64,000 bases of DNA, taken from Lepturacanthus savala (Eukaryota; Chordata; Actinopteri; Scombriformes; Trichiuridae). The DNA lies in assembly GCA_030544235.1 (NCBI GenBank), contig CM060465.1:33549488-33613487 (forward strand), given 5' to 3'. This document shows positions 30,560 to 43,187 of the stretch, in pieces. The translations under genes and the position numbers were made by a program. Each line of letters begins with the position of its first letter. The first letter of the stretch is position 1. Below the pieces are notes generated by a model, which was not told where the DNA came from, did not search any database, and saw nothing but the letters and a program-made list of their open reading frames with translations.

Positions 30560-31407
30560 AATAATGATGTGAAGGTCATGAACGAGCTGGTTTAAAGAGC
30601 CGGCTCTTTAGAATAAACGATGGGAGGAGCCTTTCTTTTTTTTTTTTTATCAATTAATTATTAATTTAATTATTTTTAGTTTTTTTATTATTTTATTTAT
30701 TTTACTTTTTATTTTAATAGCTATTCTTTTTTTATTTTTTTTTATTTATTCTAATATTTGTTCTTTAATTTATTTTTTTTATCTATTTGATTTATTTTTG
30801 TATTTTACATTTTTATTTTACTAGCATTTTTTTGTTATTTATTTATTTTTTTATTATTTATTTATTTTTTTTATTTTACTTTTTCATTTTAATTTACAAA
30901 TAGTGGTTTTAGTGTTTTATTTACATTTTATACAGAAGTTTTAGTGTTTTTTATTTAAAATTTGAATCCAAAGTTTTAATGTTTTTATTTAAACTTTTAA
31001 TCAGTGGTTTTAGTCTTTTAATTTTAATTTAGAATCAGTGGTTTTAGTGATTTATTTTAATTTAGAATCAGTGGTTTTAGTGATTTATTTTAATTTAGAA
31101 TCAGTGGTTTTAGTGATTTATTTTAATTTAGAATCAGTGGTTTTAGTCTTTTAATTTTAATTTAGAATCAGTGGTTTTAGTGATTTATTTTAATTTAGAA
31201 TCATTGGTTTTAGTATTTAAATTTTTAACCAGAGGACTCAGTGTTTTAATACAAATCGCAAGTAAAAACAGGTAAATTTCGCTGAATTACAAAAGTTAGC
31301 AGTGGTAAAATGGAGAGCCGTTTGGCAGCTACTAAGAAGACCCAGCTCTTCATAGTGAGCTGAGCCAAATGATCCGGCTCACTAAAAAGAGCTGAAACTC
31401 CCATCAC
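30560..31407. mobile_element. Possible hAT-like element filled by low-complexity DNA
   Basis: The left part has AAAGAGCCGGCTCTTTAG (30595); the right part has ATCCGGCTCACTAAAAAGAG and ends CTCCCATCACTTT (about 31407), whose reverse complement, AGTGATGGGAG, resembles hAT ends. The middle is T-rich low-complexity (30630-30900) followed by a minisatellite. The left terminus is not clean, so the call is tentative. Confidence 0.35.
30899..31220 (+). repeat. 33-bp minisatellite
   Basis: GAATCAGTGGTTTTAG recurs at 31032, 31065, 31098, 31131, 31165 and 31198 (period 33, once 34; the last has a base change). Diverged copies based on GTTTTAGTGTTTTATTT lead in from 30899. Confidence 0.85.
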
Positions 31408-32020
31408 TTTGACCGAAACCGAAAGCCAAATTGAACACAGGACCTGACCTTGGCATGCTCCCATTTTCTTTTTTTTTTCCTGCGATGGCGCGAGCGATAA
31501 TTCTCCGCCCGGACTGGCAGCTCCGGTGTGACTCTAGAGAAGGGGACGTCTGTAATTATCAGCAGAAGGCTCTGGAAGATAAAGAGGCCTCGATTGTGGG
31601 CTTCCCTGGCAGACATCAGCGCTATCTCGCACTCAAACTCGACGCTTGTCACCTTTTCGCGGCTGCACGCATGTGCACGCCTCCACAAGCGAACCCGCTT
31701 CTTTTGTACAGGATCGTGCTGGTCTGGTGTCGGCCCCCCTGCCAACATGAACCGCGACTTTGATGCTCCGGCCCCCCTCCGTCCGGCAGCATCTGAAGTC
31801 TGGATGTGACAGAATGTCAGCGCACTCACCTGACATGAAAGACACTGTGGCACAAGGTGCAGACGCTATGGCTGAAACACCTCGGCTACGCCTCGCCGCC
31901 GGCCAGTAATACCCCCCCACCGCCCGCTGCTGCTTATCAGGCCATCTGCAAACTGATTAAAGCAGCTTATTTTTAGGCGATGGGGGGCTAATTCCCTCTG
32001 ACCTTTGGGTGTTCGTGTTT
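31408..32020. other. Unique DNA, no gene recognised
   Basis: Balanced to GC-rich, including CGCGAGCG and C-runs. Frames on both strands (for example 31404-31853) show no known domain. Confidence 0.4.
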
Positions 32021-32920
32021 GATTAGAAAGGGTAATCACAGGAGGACTGAGCTATTAATCAAAACAGAATCATAAATAAAATGTAACCCGGGCAATTCAT
32101 CAGTTCAAGGTTGCATGTGAAGATATGCAGAATGTTCTACTTCTAATTAAATGAAATGTATTTATGAAATGTATTTGTTTAATTGATTCCTGATGTTTTG
32201 TCAGTATTGTTGTAATTAAAACTAATTAGAATAGGGGCTGCACAATATATTGGCTATTTAAAATACATCTGTATAATTTCTACATTAGACAATATTGTCA
32301 TGTTAATATGACAATTTTGTCATTGATTAGAAAGGGTAAAAACAAGAGGACTGAGCTATTAATCAAAACAGAACCATAACTAAAATCTAATTCATCAGTT
32401 CAAGCTTGCATGTGAAGATATGCAGAACATTCTATTTCTAATTAAATGCAAAGCATTTGGCAATATTGTTGTATAACATTCATGCAAATAAAGCTAATTA
32501 GAATCGGCTATATATATATATATCGCTATATTTTCAATGGACTTGGACATTATTGTCATGTTAATTTGAGAATATTGTCATTGATTAGATAAGGTAATCA
32601 CAAGAGGACTGAGCTATTAATTAAAACGGAATCATAAATAAAATGTAACCCTGGCCATTCATCAGTTCAAGGCTTGAATGTGAAGATATGCAGAATGTTC
32701 AACTTCTAATTAAATGAAATGTATGTCTTTAATTGATTCCTGATGGTTTGGCAGTTTTGCTGTTGCACAATATTCATGTCAATGAAGCTAATTTAAACTG
32801 GGGCTACATGATATATCGGCTATTTAAGACATATCATCAGTTCAAGGTTTGCATGTGAAGATATGCAGAACATCGTACTTCTAATTAAATTTAATTTGCT
32901 GCATGATACGGCCAAAATAT
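32021..32920 (+). repeat. Local triplication with partial fourth copy
   Basis: GATTAGAAAGGGTAA starts units at 32021, 32325 and 32583 (the third reads GATTAGATAAGG). Each continues with GAGGACTGAGCTATTAAT, AACAGAA.CATAA, TCATCAGTTCAAG, GTGAAGATATGCAGAA and a GGCTGCACAATAT-like end. A fourth, shortened copy starts near 32835 at ATCAGTTCAAGG. Confidence 0.75.
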
Positions 32921-33654
32921 CACATCCCAACTTTTTAGGCTGAATCATAAGACACCACACGTTCTCTAATTTAGTTGAAAATATTCCAATATCAACCTTG
33001 GCTTTCAGATATATGTGGTGTATATCCGTTTTTTATGGATTTTCTTTTTAATGGATATTCAAAACATCATTATCATCATTAAAACTTTCATATCACAGCT
33101 TTCTTTACAGCTCCTCCTCTTGTTGCTTCCCAGCACTTTCACTACAATTCAAAGCTCCATTGTCCCGTCTCTTCCTGCACTGATTATAGTAACTTCTCTC
33201 AAAAACCACACGCTAAGACATTAGCTGGTTTAGCTGCTACTTTATTCCTCATGCTAACATGGGTATAAGTCCAAGACGCGTTCACAGACCCTCGGGAAAT
33301 CCCAGCACTATCACCTAACAGAACAGAATCTGAGCCTAAAGTCGTTTATTTATGTAAAAATATGATCGTAACATGCCCAAGTTGTTATACTATCCAGGAA
33401 ATTATCATGACTATCAACACAATTTTAAAACTATGTTGATTGAGATCCACACTTTCAACCTAAATGTTAAGCATTTTTAACTGTACTTGCATGTCTTTCC
33501 TTATCCCAATATATGTCCATGTTTTACCTAATGTACAATTAGTCCATTAAGACTAAGTAACAGTCCAGCATACCCTTATTTAAACATGAAAATTTGACTT
33601 AAACTTCCATTTTTACTTCCGACGGGCACTGCACTAGTATCTTATATAGTAGAT

Positions 33655-33765
33655 ATATTGTGCAGCCCCAATTCAAATGAGCTTTATTGGCATGAATGTT
33701 GAATTAACAATACTGCCAAAGCATCAGGACTCTATGAAATCAATACATTTCATAACTTAAGAATA
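33655..33765 (-). repeat. Inverted partial copy of the 32021-32920 unit
   Basis: TATTGTGCAGCCCC, GGCATGAATGTTGAATTAAC, CTGCCAAAGCATCAGGA and ATCAATACATTTCATAA are the reverse complement of the unit's second half. It lies about 0.7 kb after the direct copies. Confidence 0.65.
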
Positions 33766-34344
33766 GAATAGCAGTGTACTTTTACATTAACACTGTGTGC
33801 ATGTGTGTGTGCGCGTGCGTGTGTGTGTGTGTGTTTGTGTGTGTCCTATCTCACACTGAGCCTCTCAGCACTGATTGATACTGAGCCAGAGGAGTCGTAT
33901 CCCACCCTACGAGTGTAGGACAGGTTTTAATGTGTTTGTGTGTGTGTGACTGTGTGAAATGGCTCCTGCCTTTTAAGCGTCTCACTAATACGGAGAGAGT
34001 CCATTTTTCTAGGATTACAGGTGGTGGTGGTGGTGGTTTTGGTGGTGGGGGTGTGTGTGCTGTACGTGCTGCTCATGCCAATAAGCATCCATCAACAATC
34101 AGTGCAGCTCCAGCTCCTTACAGCAGCCTCCCGGGTAACAGAGCAATCACAGCCGAGACATGGCTGTAGTCTGGATGGGATTTGGGGACTCCGTAATTTT
34201 TATGAATTTTCTGACAGCGTTCAATTAGGCCAAGGAGTGTGTGAGTGTGTGTGTGTTTGTATGAGATTGTGGAACTGAAGTGTGGATGTGTTATCATATC
34301 TAGTGTCAGATGCCTGTATCATATATCTGTTATACACTTTTACA
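33766..34344. repeat. GT-rich and GGT-rich simple sequence
   Basis: GT-rich at 33799-33845, 33930-33950 and 34236-34258; (GGT)n at 34019-34056. No gene recognised between them. Confidence 0.6.
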
Positions 34345-34866
34345 CAATTAGCCCATATTGAGTAGAATTTTCTTATTGAACTGGCAGATATTTTTGCTTA
34401 TTTCATGTGTTTTTTTCCTGATTTGCATTAATTTTCCTTAAGAAAACTATTAAATTGATTTAAATAAGCAAGATGATCTGCCAATGGAATAAGATAATTC
34501 TACTCATTATTAGACTAATTGTACCAAAAACAAGAGATTTTATTTTTTGCAGTGTTTGATTTCTATGATTTTTAGGACAAATAATTGATCTTTGAACTCT
34601 TATCTTATTAATCATTGAACTTTGCTTTGCAGATAATTTAGCTTATTTCAATTTTTTTTCCTGATTTGTGTCAGTTTGGTTTTAAGTTTTAAATAACTTT
34701 TTATCTGTAGTCAAACAAACTATTATTTTTTTTCTATTTGAAATAAGCAACTTGAAATAAGCAACACTTTCTGCCAATAGAATAAGATAATTTTATTCAT
34801 TATTGGACTAATTATACAAAAAGCAAGATATTTTCACTTGTTAAGATTAGATTTTTTGCAGTGTAG
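34345..34866. repeat. Two adjacent GCAGTGT-ended repeat copies with an R1 piece
   Basis: CCAATGGAATAAGATAATTC, GACTAATTGTACCAAAAACA and TTTTTTGCAGTG occur at about 34480-34555 and again at 34780-34863. Between them, 34556-34740 matches the R1 family (GACAAATAATTGATCTTTGA). Confidence 0.55.
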
Positions 34867-35959
34867 AGTGCGTGAAGAGCATTAATCATGTCTAATTGTG
34901 TGTGTGTGTGTGTGTGTGTACATACAATTGGGCTGCAATTAACTAGTTTTTATATGATTTAATTATTTGGTGTCAAATTTCACAATCTCACATCTAAGGT
35001 GTGTTTTTAATAACTTCAAAATCACTTGTTTGCTGAGACCAACAGTACAAAACGTTAAAATCATACATATATGGCATCATGTCAGAAATGTCATGTAGTG
35101 TGTGTAACCCTAAAAACATGATACCCGATAGTTTATCTCTATTTAAAAGGTTTAAAAAATGCAAATCACATGCAATCAACAGGTTTTATATTCTAGGTGG
35201 ATTAAATATGTAAAATGAATCATTCTTTTTCAGTTACACCATTCGATGTCTAACAAATCGCACAAAATTGATGAAATTGAAACCAACATGAATACAAAAT
35301 GCATATTGAATGCTTCTTAAAACTGTCTTTTAAAAAGTTTTTGACTTTCTCATCTTCCCGACTAATGATTTGAACTATTACTATATGCAGAGAAAATAGA
35401 GGAAAAAAGCAGCACGTCTTCGCGTCATAGAGGGATGAATCGGTGAATTGTTCTTTCTTTAACAATCTCAATTCTTTTCCTGTCAAATCAGTTCATCTAA
35501 TCTTCTGAGCACCGACTCTTAGCCTTTGTCTCAGTTCCCTTTCAGAGCCTCGTACATACGAGCTACTGTAACACACTCCCTCCCTCACACTCACAAACAT
35601 CTCTACCTGTCAGACACTCTGAATACTCCAGTAGTAGCAGGGACTCAGCAGTGAAGGGAGGCTGGCAGCTTGAGTGGCAGCGCCGCTGATCATCTCCCTG
35701 ATTTCAAACTTAATTAACCGGGGCGTCGGGCAACGCGTCCTCCAGCCCGTCTGCAGCCGAGAGCCGGATCGCTATCTCCTCTAGAGATCTACGGCGCTGA
35801 CGGGAGGAGGACAAAGAAGGAAGAGGCTAGAGGAGACAGATGGGACCTCGTCCTGCCGCTATCACATAACTTAACCAGCTATTAAAGGATAATTCCTGTT
35901 CATTACAACTTCAGTCGTGTTTTCTTAGCATCGAGTGTTACAAAGGTAATAGATTAATG
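34867..35959. other. No gene recognised
   Basis: (GT)n at 34899-34919, AT-rich to 35500, then a more balanced stretch to 35930 that looks unique. Confidence 0.4.
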
Positions 35960-36325
35960 TTGGATATCACATTCTGCAGATGGACACACACTCAATACTT
36001 TGCGTTTGTGAAACATAAGGATCTGAAGAACATCGTAGTCAAACACATTAAGAATTGTCCACTTCTTAAGGGGAGCATGAAGGTAACAAGGAAGCAAGTG
36101 GAGCAAAATGGACCTTTTCCTGTTCTGAGATGACAAAGATGAGCTATATTTAGATCGATGAATCCATATCTCCAGTTTTTTGGAGAGAGTAACTTAAAAG
36201 TGATGCAATAGTAGTAATGTCTTACCTTTTAAATACAGTAATATTGCAATGTAATGAATTACTTTGAAATAACTAACAATAAATACATTATTACAGTTTT
36301 AAAGTAACTTGCCCAGCACCGAGCA
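35960..36325. repeat. Dispersed repeat R5, copy 2
   Basis: Same ordered phrases as 12945-13260. It ends with AAAGTAACTTGCCCAGCACC, a phrase common at the edge of fish dispersed repeats. Confidence 0.5.
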
Positions 36326-36489
36326 TCAATATGATAAATTTCCATTGGATGTTAAACTGGGGAATCTGGTAAATATTCAATTCAGTAGACTTGTGCTCAA
36401 AAGTGTGGCCTCCAGGGATCTAGGAATAATCTGCATGTGATGGAGGAATGCATATGTGAATGCACAATGATGATGATGGGTGAATATAA

Positions 36490-36925
36490 AAAAAATGTTG
36501 AATTATCCCTTTAAATCTGGTTGTTTTAGCTAAGATAAGGCTACAATATTCATTCAACTATACTTAATTTCCCTGTTAAAGGCCACCTCTGCATCACTGG
36601 TCTAGAAACAGCTTGTGACTATGAGAATCACGACGATGGGCAAGTTTTCAAAACTGTTGAACTATCCCTTTAAATCCAGATTATGCTACGGTATATTTGC
36701 CCCAACTATATTTTAGTTCCCTGTAAAGGACCGACCTTTACATTTTGGATTTATTCCCATTAATTCCCATGGAAAGTTTCTAACTTTGCAACCATAATCT
36801 GAATACATTTGGATTTCAGACTATTGATCTGGGAAAACAATCAATCTTGGTCTTCATGTTTTAAAATATTTAACAAAAGCAGGTCTCCAACTTTGAAAAT
36901 TCCCGGAATTTTGCAACCCTACTAA
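36490..36925 (-). repeat. R2-family copy, inverted
   Basis: Reverse complement of the family: TTATCCCTTTAAATCTGG, CCATTAATTCCCATGGAAAG and the end AATTCCCGGAATTTTGCAACCC. Confidence 0.55.
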
Positions 36926-37204
36926 TCATTAAAGCAGCTGTTGAGATCTGGGAGCATTAATACAACACGTCAGACGGGAAGGTCAGAAACATTTACCAAA
37001 ACCACTGATGGTAAAGCTGAAAATGATGCACACCTGAATGGTTGGTAACAGGAAAACTTCAGGCACAACTGCAATAGTTCAAAGGTGAAGCAGTAATCCT
37101 GTGTCTAGACAGAAAGAGACATGTCAGTGTTGATTTTCACACAACAGATACACACTTGTTTTAATCTATGCAGCTGTCTGCACTGACTCTGATGCTCAAG
37201 TTTC

Positions 37205-37647
37205 AGTATTCAGATCCTTTAGTTGAGAAAAAGTAGAAATACAGTCATTAAAAAACACAAAGTAAGTCTACCCCTTAAAATACGTCAGGGATGTTGTGAA
37301 AGACTCAGTGGATTTCATACAGTTTTTGGGGTAATAAATATTAAACTAATGAAAATGGAATTTCTTCTTATTCTTCTTCTTTCTTCTTATTATATATAGC
37401 AGCTTTCAGATTGAACTACTCGAAAATCGCATTTTTATCAGTTCTAAATGTATCTTAGTGGGATATTTTTCTAACTATGCATGTAAATGGTGTTTCTTCT
37501 CAAACATTATTGCTAATATCAAAAGGAACTTTTACTTATTTCATTAAAATTCAGACCAGAATATTGATATATATGAGTTTTATGCTGCTGTTCAGTCTAA
37601 AAGGGAAGTGCAAAGAAGTAAATATACTCATTTACTTTCCACCACTG
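37205..37647. repeat. CCACCACTG-family copy
   Basis: Starts near CAGATCCTTTAGTTGAG, contains GGGGTAATAAATATTAAAC and AAAGGAACTTTTACTTATTT, and ends TTTACTTTCCACCACTG. It resembles the copy at 52991-53667 but is internally rearranged. Confidence 0.55.
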
Positions 37648-39267
37648 TGTTTTAGCTGCATCTCACAGTTGTATCCGTGATCCAAAGTGTTTATTTCCTC
37701 TTAAAGTGTCTTTGCCTCCATTCTACATGTACCAGTCATTGGGTATTGGACCGTGCTGCTTCTAAAACACGGCTGACCTATGTTGAACACGGTACCTGAA
37801 CGCCTCCTGTAGACAGGCACACGGATCACTCCCGGCTGCTCCAGTGTTTCTTTCTGTCTAGACGCAGCGTAAGTCTCTATGAAGTGTGATTAATGTGTGC
37901 GGGGGAGGTCATGATTTTACAGTTTCCCTTTGTTGCTAACCTGCGGTTCGTTTAAAACATGTCTGAGTGAGACTGTTCATGCTTCTTGCTTCACTGTTCT
38001 CTTTAGTCACCGGTGGTTATTTTCTACCATTTATTTCCTGGATTAATGGATCGTTTGGTGTCTGAAATGTCCAATAACAGCGAGAAAAATCTTGTTTTGT
38101 GCAACCAGCAGTCAAAATAGTCCAGGTACTACATTTAGTATCACAAAGGGCTTAGAAAAAAAGCAACAAACACACAGATTGGAGGATTTGGAGTGCAGTT
38201 CTGGCATTTTTGTTTAAAGAAATAACTTGTTTTAATGGTATGATACACACTACCGTTCACACTTGATTGAGTGTGTGCGTCTGTGTGTGTTTGTGTATGA
38301 GAGAGAAATGTGATCATGGGTGTGACTTAGCCGGTGCATGTAGGCGAGATTGTGCCTGGAGAACGGGTGATTGGAAATCGTGTTTATCAGAAACCGTGCA
38401 TTCCTGACTCGCGAACATACGATTAGCGGACGACCGCTTCGGGTCAGGTGACACACACACAAACGGACACGCACGTACGAATGTGCATACGATACACACA
38501 CACACACCGATACACACACAATGCTCTTGCCCGAACATGTGGTGTAATCAGCGGCCTTATCAGGGGAACTGTGGAGCTGTAACAGGCTCATTAACTTCTC
38601 CCCGAGCCTTTTTTAGAGGGGGAATTGCCCAAGACGAGTGGGCTGCACTTCTCTCTACCCTCTATTAATACACTGTATTCTACAGTTTTTTTGTAGATTG
38701 TGCACGTTTGCTTGTACCTCCAACCTTCCTCCGTGTTCCTGCCCTCATCCCTTCATTAGTGGACCTTTAGCGATGTTCGTCCTCGCTTGGCGTGGAGCGG
38801 TCACTAGCAGAGGATTATGTATTAAAGAGTCTCAGCTGCTCTGGGGCTCCTGTGGATCAGCGTTGGGCCACCGAAGGCCTGATAATGGTGTTTGTTTAGC
38901 CATTAGTCAGGCCCTGCTTAGCAGCTCTCTCCCCTTCGAGCTGCAGCAACACTGATAGATGATAGATGAAGATTGCTGGGGTCGGAGGGTCGGAGGGATG
39001 AGCTGAGTGGATCAGTCGGAGTGTGGAGGTAATCTTAGCAAATGAGTTTCTTCATTAAAATCCGCAGGAAGATCAGGATTAAGGTTTGAGGAAGCCAGAG
39101 ATGCAACAAGCTAAAAATGTACCAGCTCCCAGGCCTGAATGATTCTGGATCAAAAACTGTGATTTCAGGCAGCGCCATGTAAACCACCTCCCTGACCTTC
39201 ACTACTTTAATTTAAAACATCAATGGTTCTTTTACTTTATAAGTTGTAATAATTGCTCAAGCACTCA
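37648..39267. other. Mostly unique DNA, no gene recognised
   Basis: CA-rich patches at 38448-38520. 38540-38960 is balanced and repeat-poor. Frames on both strands have no known domain. Confidence 0.4.
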
Positions 39268-39900
39268 CATAGGGCTGCTCCATTATCACGATTATTTTAA
39301 TATTGAAACCCTGACTATTCAAATGAATATGTTTTAGCTACACAATGTGTTTATTCAGCATGAGTGACTGTGCTTTTGTTTGAGATGTTTAATAGATTTG
39401 CTGTGTTGCCAAGAGTCGTGGATATCATCTTTATAGCAAATCCTGCACTTGAAGCAGGCGTATAATGAAATGATATACAAGGAAAAAGAAATAGCATCTG
39501 AGTCGTTGTGAGACATTGTTTGAGATGTTAAACAAATGTATTGTTTGTAAGCGTCGTGGATATTACAAATCTCCTCGTCGGATTCTTGGAACCTGAAGTG
39601 TTCCCTGTTAAGAGAACTTTTCTGACCCTTTTTCTCAAATAAACGACTCAACACTCTCTTCCTAATCCTTTGACATTAATTGCACAGCTTTAGTATAACT
39701 TGTTAATAAGTAAGACATTTGAAATCATTTTTATTCTTGCATTAGTTATGGCATTTATTTTTTTGTGGTATGATGTAAGCTTCTGTGAAGCTTATTTGAA
39801 GAAAATGGATGAAATTGCAATATCTGCCAAAAAAATCACATCAAATCATGTCATAGATTTTAGCCCACAGGTCTCCAACTGTACACACCTGTAGTTTATG
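39268..39900 (-). pseudogene. hAT-type transposon remnant with BED-like zinc finger
   Basis: The minus frame 39654-39355 contains FKCRICYKDD followed by SIKHLKQKH, giving CxxC plus HxxxxH as in BED fingers of hAT transposases. The left edge, AGGGCTGCTCCATTATCACG, resembles hAT-type ends in fish. DNA phrases are shared with 15353-15920. No catalytic domain is present, so it is a dead fragment. Confidence 0.4.
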
Positions 39901-40905
39901 ATTTTCAATATATGTGGTGGATATCATAGTTGTGACATTAAGCATGGCCTCATTAAGGTTCAGGTTGTGTTTTAGCTCAAACTAGAGTTTATTAAAGTCC
40001 TCATACGTTTATTTTGGCTTCACAATTAATAAGCTTCTTCATTTAGTTATGCAAAATAGTCGCAAATTCCAAAATAAGGGTGGATATTAGAGGTTAAATT
40101 GTGAGGGAAGAAGGTAGTTTTGACTTCAGGTTGTGTTTTGAGTCACACACACACACACACACACATTTTATCCGAGTTGCAGGAAAGCCAGACTCATTAG
40201 TTTTCATCGCCCACTAAAAAGTAGCCCACTCTATTGCCTTCTGCATGACCAGTGGAAAGTAGTTTCTCTCGCTGGAAGTCATTTAATTTTTTTGCAGCTA
40301 ATTCAGACATTACCTTTTTAAGCTCCGATTGTGACCTTTTCCTCCATAAACTGAGTAGAACTGGCCAACGTTTTTACCTGATGTCTGTTAGTCGGTACTA
40401 AAAGCTGGAATCTTTCTGGGCTCCAGCCGACTCTCCTCATATCCCCATCATCACGATGCCTCATGTCACCATCCACACTCTGACTCATTTTGACAATTGA
40501 CAGGCACCTGCCAGACGGCACAATGGAGGCATTGAGACGGAGTCCGGGCCGAGTGTGAGATTGCCCTCCCTCTCTTCCTGTGACTCTAACATCTCTCATC
40601 CATCCCGTCTTCTTTTCTGAAGGTTACTTCTCTCGCTGATTCAGCTCTCACAAGTCCGGACAGAACCACAGATATCTCATCTCTCACAGTTGGACACAAT
40701 AGGCTGTCACATACCCTGTGCTTAGTCCATACACAGCTCCACAGTACCTGTGATTTAAAGGAACAGCTCATTTTGGGATGTATGTTTATTTATTTGATTT
40801 AATATCACATTATAAACAGGTTATGATTCTTTATCATAGTCATAACCTGGTTATAATCTGTATATACTGTAGCATACACTGCACCATAATTATCATATTC
40901 ATATA
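39901..40905. other. No gene recognised
   Basis: (CA)n at 40143-40165. 40330-40760 is balanced and apparently unique; the rest is AT-rich. Confidence 0.4.
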
Positions 40906-41180
40906 CACCAGCGGTCAAACGTTTTAGAACACCTTCCATCCATGCTGATATACAGACGGGGGTTAATTAACTATTAATTATAGTATCACAACTTCACATA
41001 AGTCATGACTGCTTGTTTTAAGGCAGTTTCTGAATACAGGCTGTGTATGTTTCTCTGTGGATTGAGTGTTTTTTAAACATGGGACAGTATTAATACACTA
41101 CTGTCGTATATACACTCAAATATATATAGGGCTCTAATAAATCTATAGGTATTTATTGGAATTAAACTGATTAATGTTCA
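40906..41180 (-). mobile_element. Tc1-type MITE fragment, inverted copy
   Basis: Starts with CACCAGCGGTCAAACGTTTTA after a TA, a decayed Tc1-like end (canonical ends read roughly CGTTCAAAAGTTTTAGAACA). The body is the reverse complement of 43240-43733. The distal end is lost. Confidence 0.55.
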
Positions 41181-41394
41181 ATAAACATGTGCAATGACAA
41201 TAAAGTTAAATCTAATTTAATTCTATAAACCACCAACCATTCATACACTTATAGGTCTGTATTAATCCATCAATTATTGAAGCAATTAATCGATTAGATG
41301 TTTGGTTCATGAAATGGTGTAAAATATGAATCAACATTTCCCAAAACATGGCTGTTTGTGTTCGGACAGAATTAACCCTGATGCACCACGATTA

Positions 41395-41620
41395 GAGCTG
41401 CAACTGATTATTTTGATGATTGATTAATCTAGCGATTGTTGAAATGATTAATCAGAGATGTTTGCATAATGAAACGGTGTAAAATGTTGATTACTGCTTC
41501 CCAAAGCTGAAGATTCACCTACATGTTTTTCAGTTTACTATTCTAGAAGACTAAAGGATCCAGAAAGACTATTGATCTATTGAGTCAAAATGACTCAAAT
41601 TGATTAATCAATCAGAATAG
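41395..41620. repeat. Probable hAT-type MITE remnant
   Basis: TAGAGCTGCAACTGATTATT, then GATTAATCTAGCGATTGTT, is the typical start of a teleost non-autonomous hAT element. 41270-41345 looks like a further diverged copy. Confidence 0.45.
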
Positions 41621-41639
41621 TCCACAACTATATTATATA

Positions 41640-43187
41640 GATATGAATGAATTAGAATGCTCCTCCCTATATAGGACTTTTAAATATGAAAAAACTCAAA
41701 AGTAAAATATATATCCAACTGCACAAGCCTGGTTTTCTCCAGAGTGAGAAAAAAAATCCACCTGCAAACAAACTAAAGCTTGTTTCTCATTTTTTTTTAA
41801 CATTACAACATGAATAAAATGTAAAAACGACGGCAGCAACATATTGACTAACCAAAGTTTTTTCAGCAGTCAGCTCCAGTCTAGAGAGATCAAATCCAAT
41901 GCCAGTGCTCACCGGCAAAATCTGGCAATGCAACATATAACTCCCCCTAAAAACACAAATTGATGTTCTTACATTTCTGTTCACATATCAGTAAACAAAC
42001 AAAACAAAATATGCAAGTGAGTTTTTTTCTCCCCGTTCTTCTCCACACACAAAAACATGTTGTTTTTTTACTCTATTGTTTCTTGAATTGAATGTTTGAG
42101 CTTCACTGTGCATAATGACGTCTGCTGAGTTTTCACTCATCAGTGAAGCAGGAGACATGTCCAATAATCCAAACTTTTAAAAACTGAAATTATTTGCATA
42201 TTCATAGATTCTGCATTTTTCCATGAGGGAAAAGAAGTAGATGTCAGAATTTTTTACTTGCAAACTAACAGAAATAAAATATTAAATTGTTAATCAAAGC
42301 ATAGAATTATCATATAAAAGATGTCTGCAAGGGACCTTTTAACACTGCAGCTGTGACAGGCCGCCGTTCGCTGTGAATACGTCTTAAAAATAACTCGCAG
42401 CTGAAAAGTTTTACACCTTATGCAAATCTGACATGAAGGAGACAACCCAGAAACAACCAGTTGCACTTGTTTTGATTCCCTCAAGATACTAAAACACAGC
42501 TGCTCTCTACTCCGCTCAATTACGTGCTTCAGCGACATGAAGGAAAAGCCGATCATCAAGGATTCCTGATTGAATAGGAAGCAACATCAGTCTGGAAATA
42601 ACTTGAATGTGTAAACAGGGGCTTTGCAGCAGTAGTAGTAGGTGGGGTTTTTTTTAGTGCTAAACACATCATGATTCCAGCTGTGTACTTAAAGTTACGT
42701 ATTGTATTAAATGTCATCTTGTTGATATATTCCATTAAACCCAAAGCCGCCGTAAACACACATTTCTGTCCCCTTTTACAGAGTTTCCATGTGAATTCCT
42801 GGTAGAGGCCAAGCAATCAGTCACCATAAGATCAGTATTCCCCTTGAAACCAAACGAAAGCTCGGCTTTGAGACTAAACCACATTACAAGATACCTTCAT
42901 GGCTCATTGGCGTTTATGATGGTGAAGTGAAATCATTATAACCAATAAGGTGTGTAATAGATTCCTTCCCAGCAGTCAGTCTGCGTGCCTGACTTCTTAA
43001 TTGTAGCTGCATGTGCATTGGAATGTGAGCGTGAGGTGGGAGTCGGGGATCGCCTCGGGGTGCTGTAGCGATCAGAGGAGCTGCCCTCCAACCAGGAAGA
43101 GGTGATTCTTAGTCTGTGTGTGTGGGAGCAGCCGAGCTGCTGGAGTTCCCCTGAGCAAGTCGCACAGTCGTAACCTGCTTTTATATA
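41640..43187. other. No gene recognised
   Basis: AT-rich, mostly unclassified. Minus frames at 42290-42559 and 42556-42816 have no known domain. 42940-43150 is more balanced. Confidence 0.4.

Noticed and set aside
31032..31220. Regular repeats that might suggest a CRISPR array
   Set aside because: The 33-bp units are head to tail with no unique spacers, and the genome is eukaryotic: a minisatellite.
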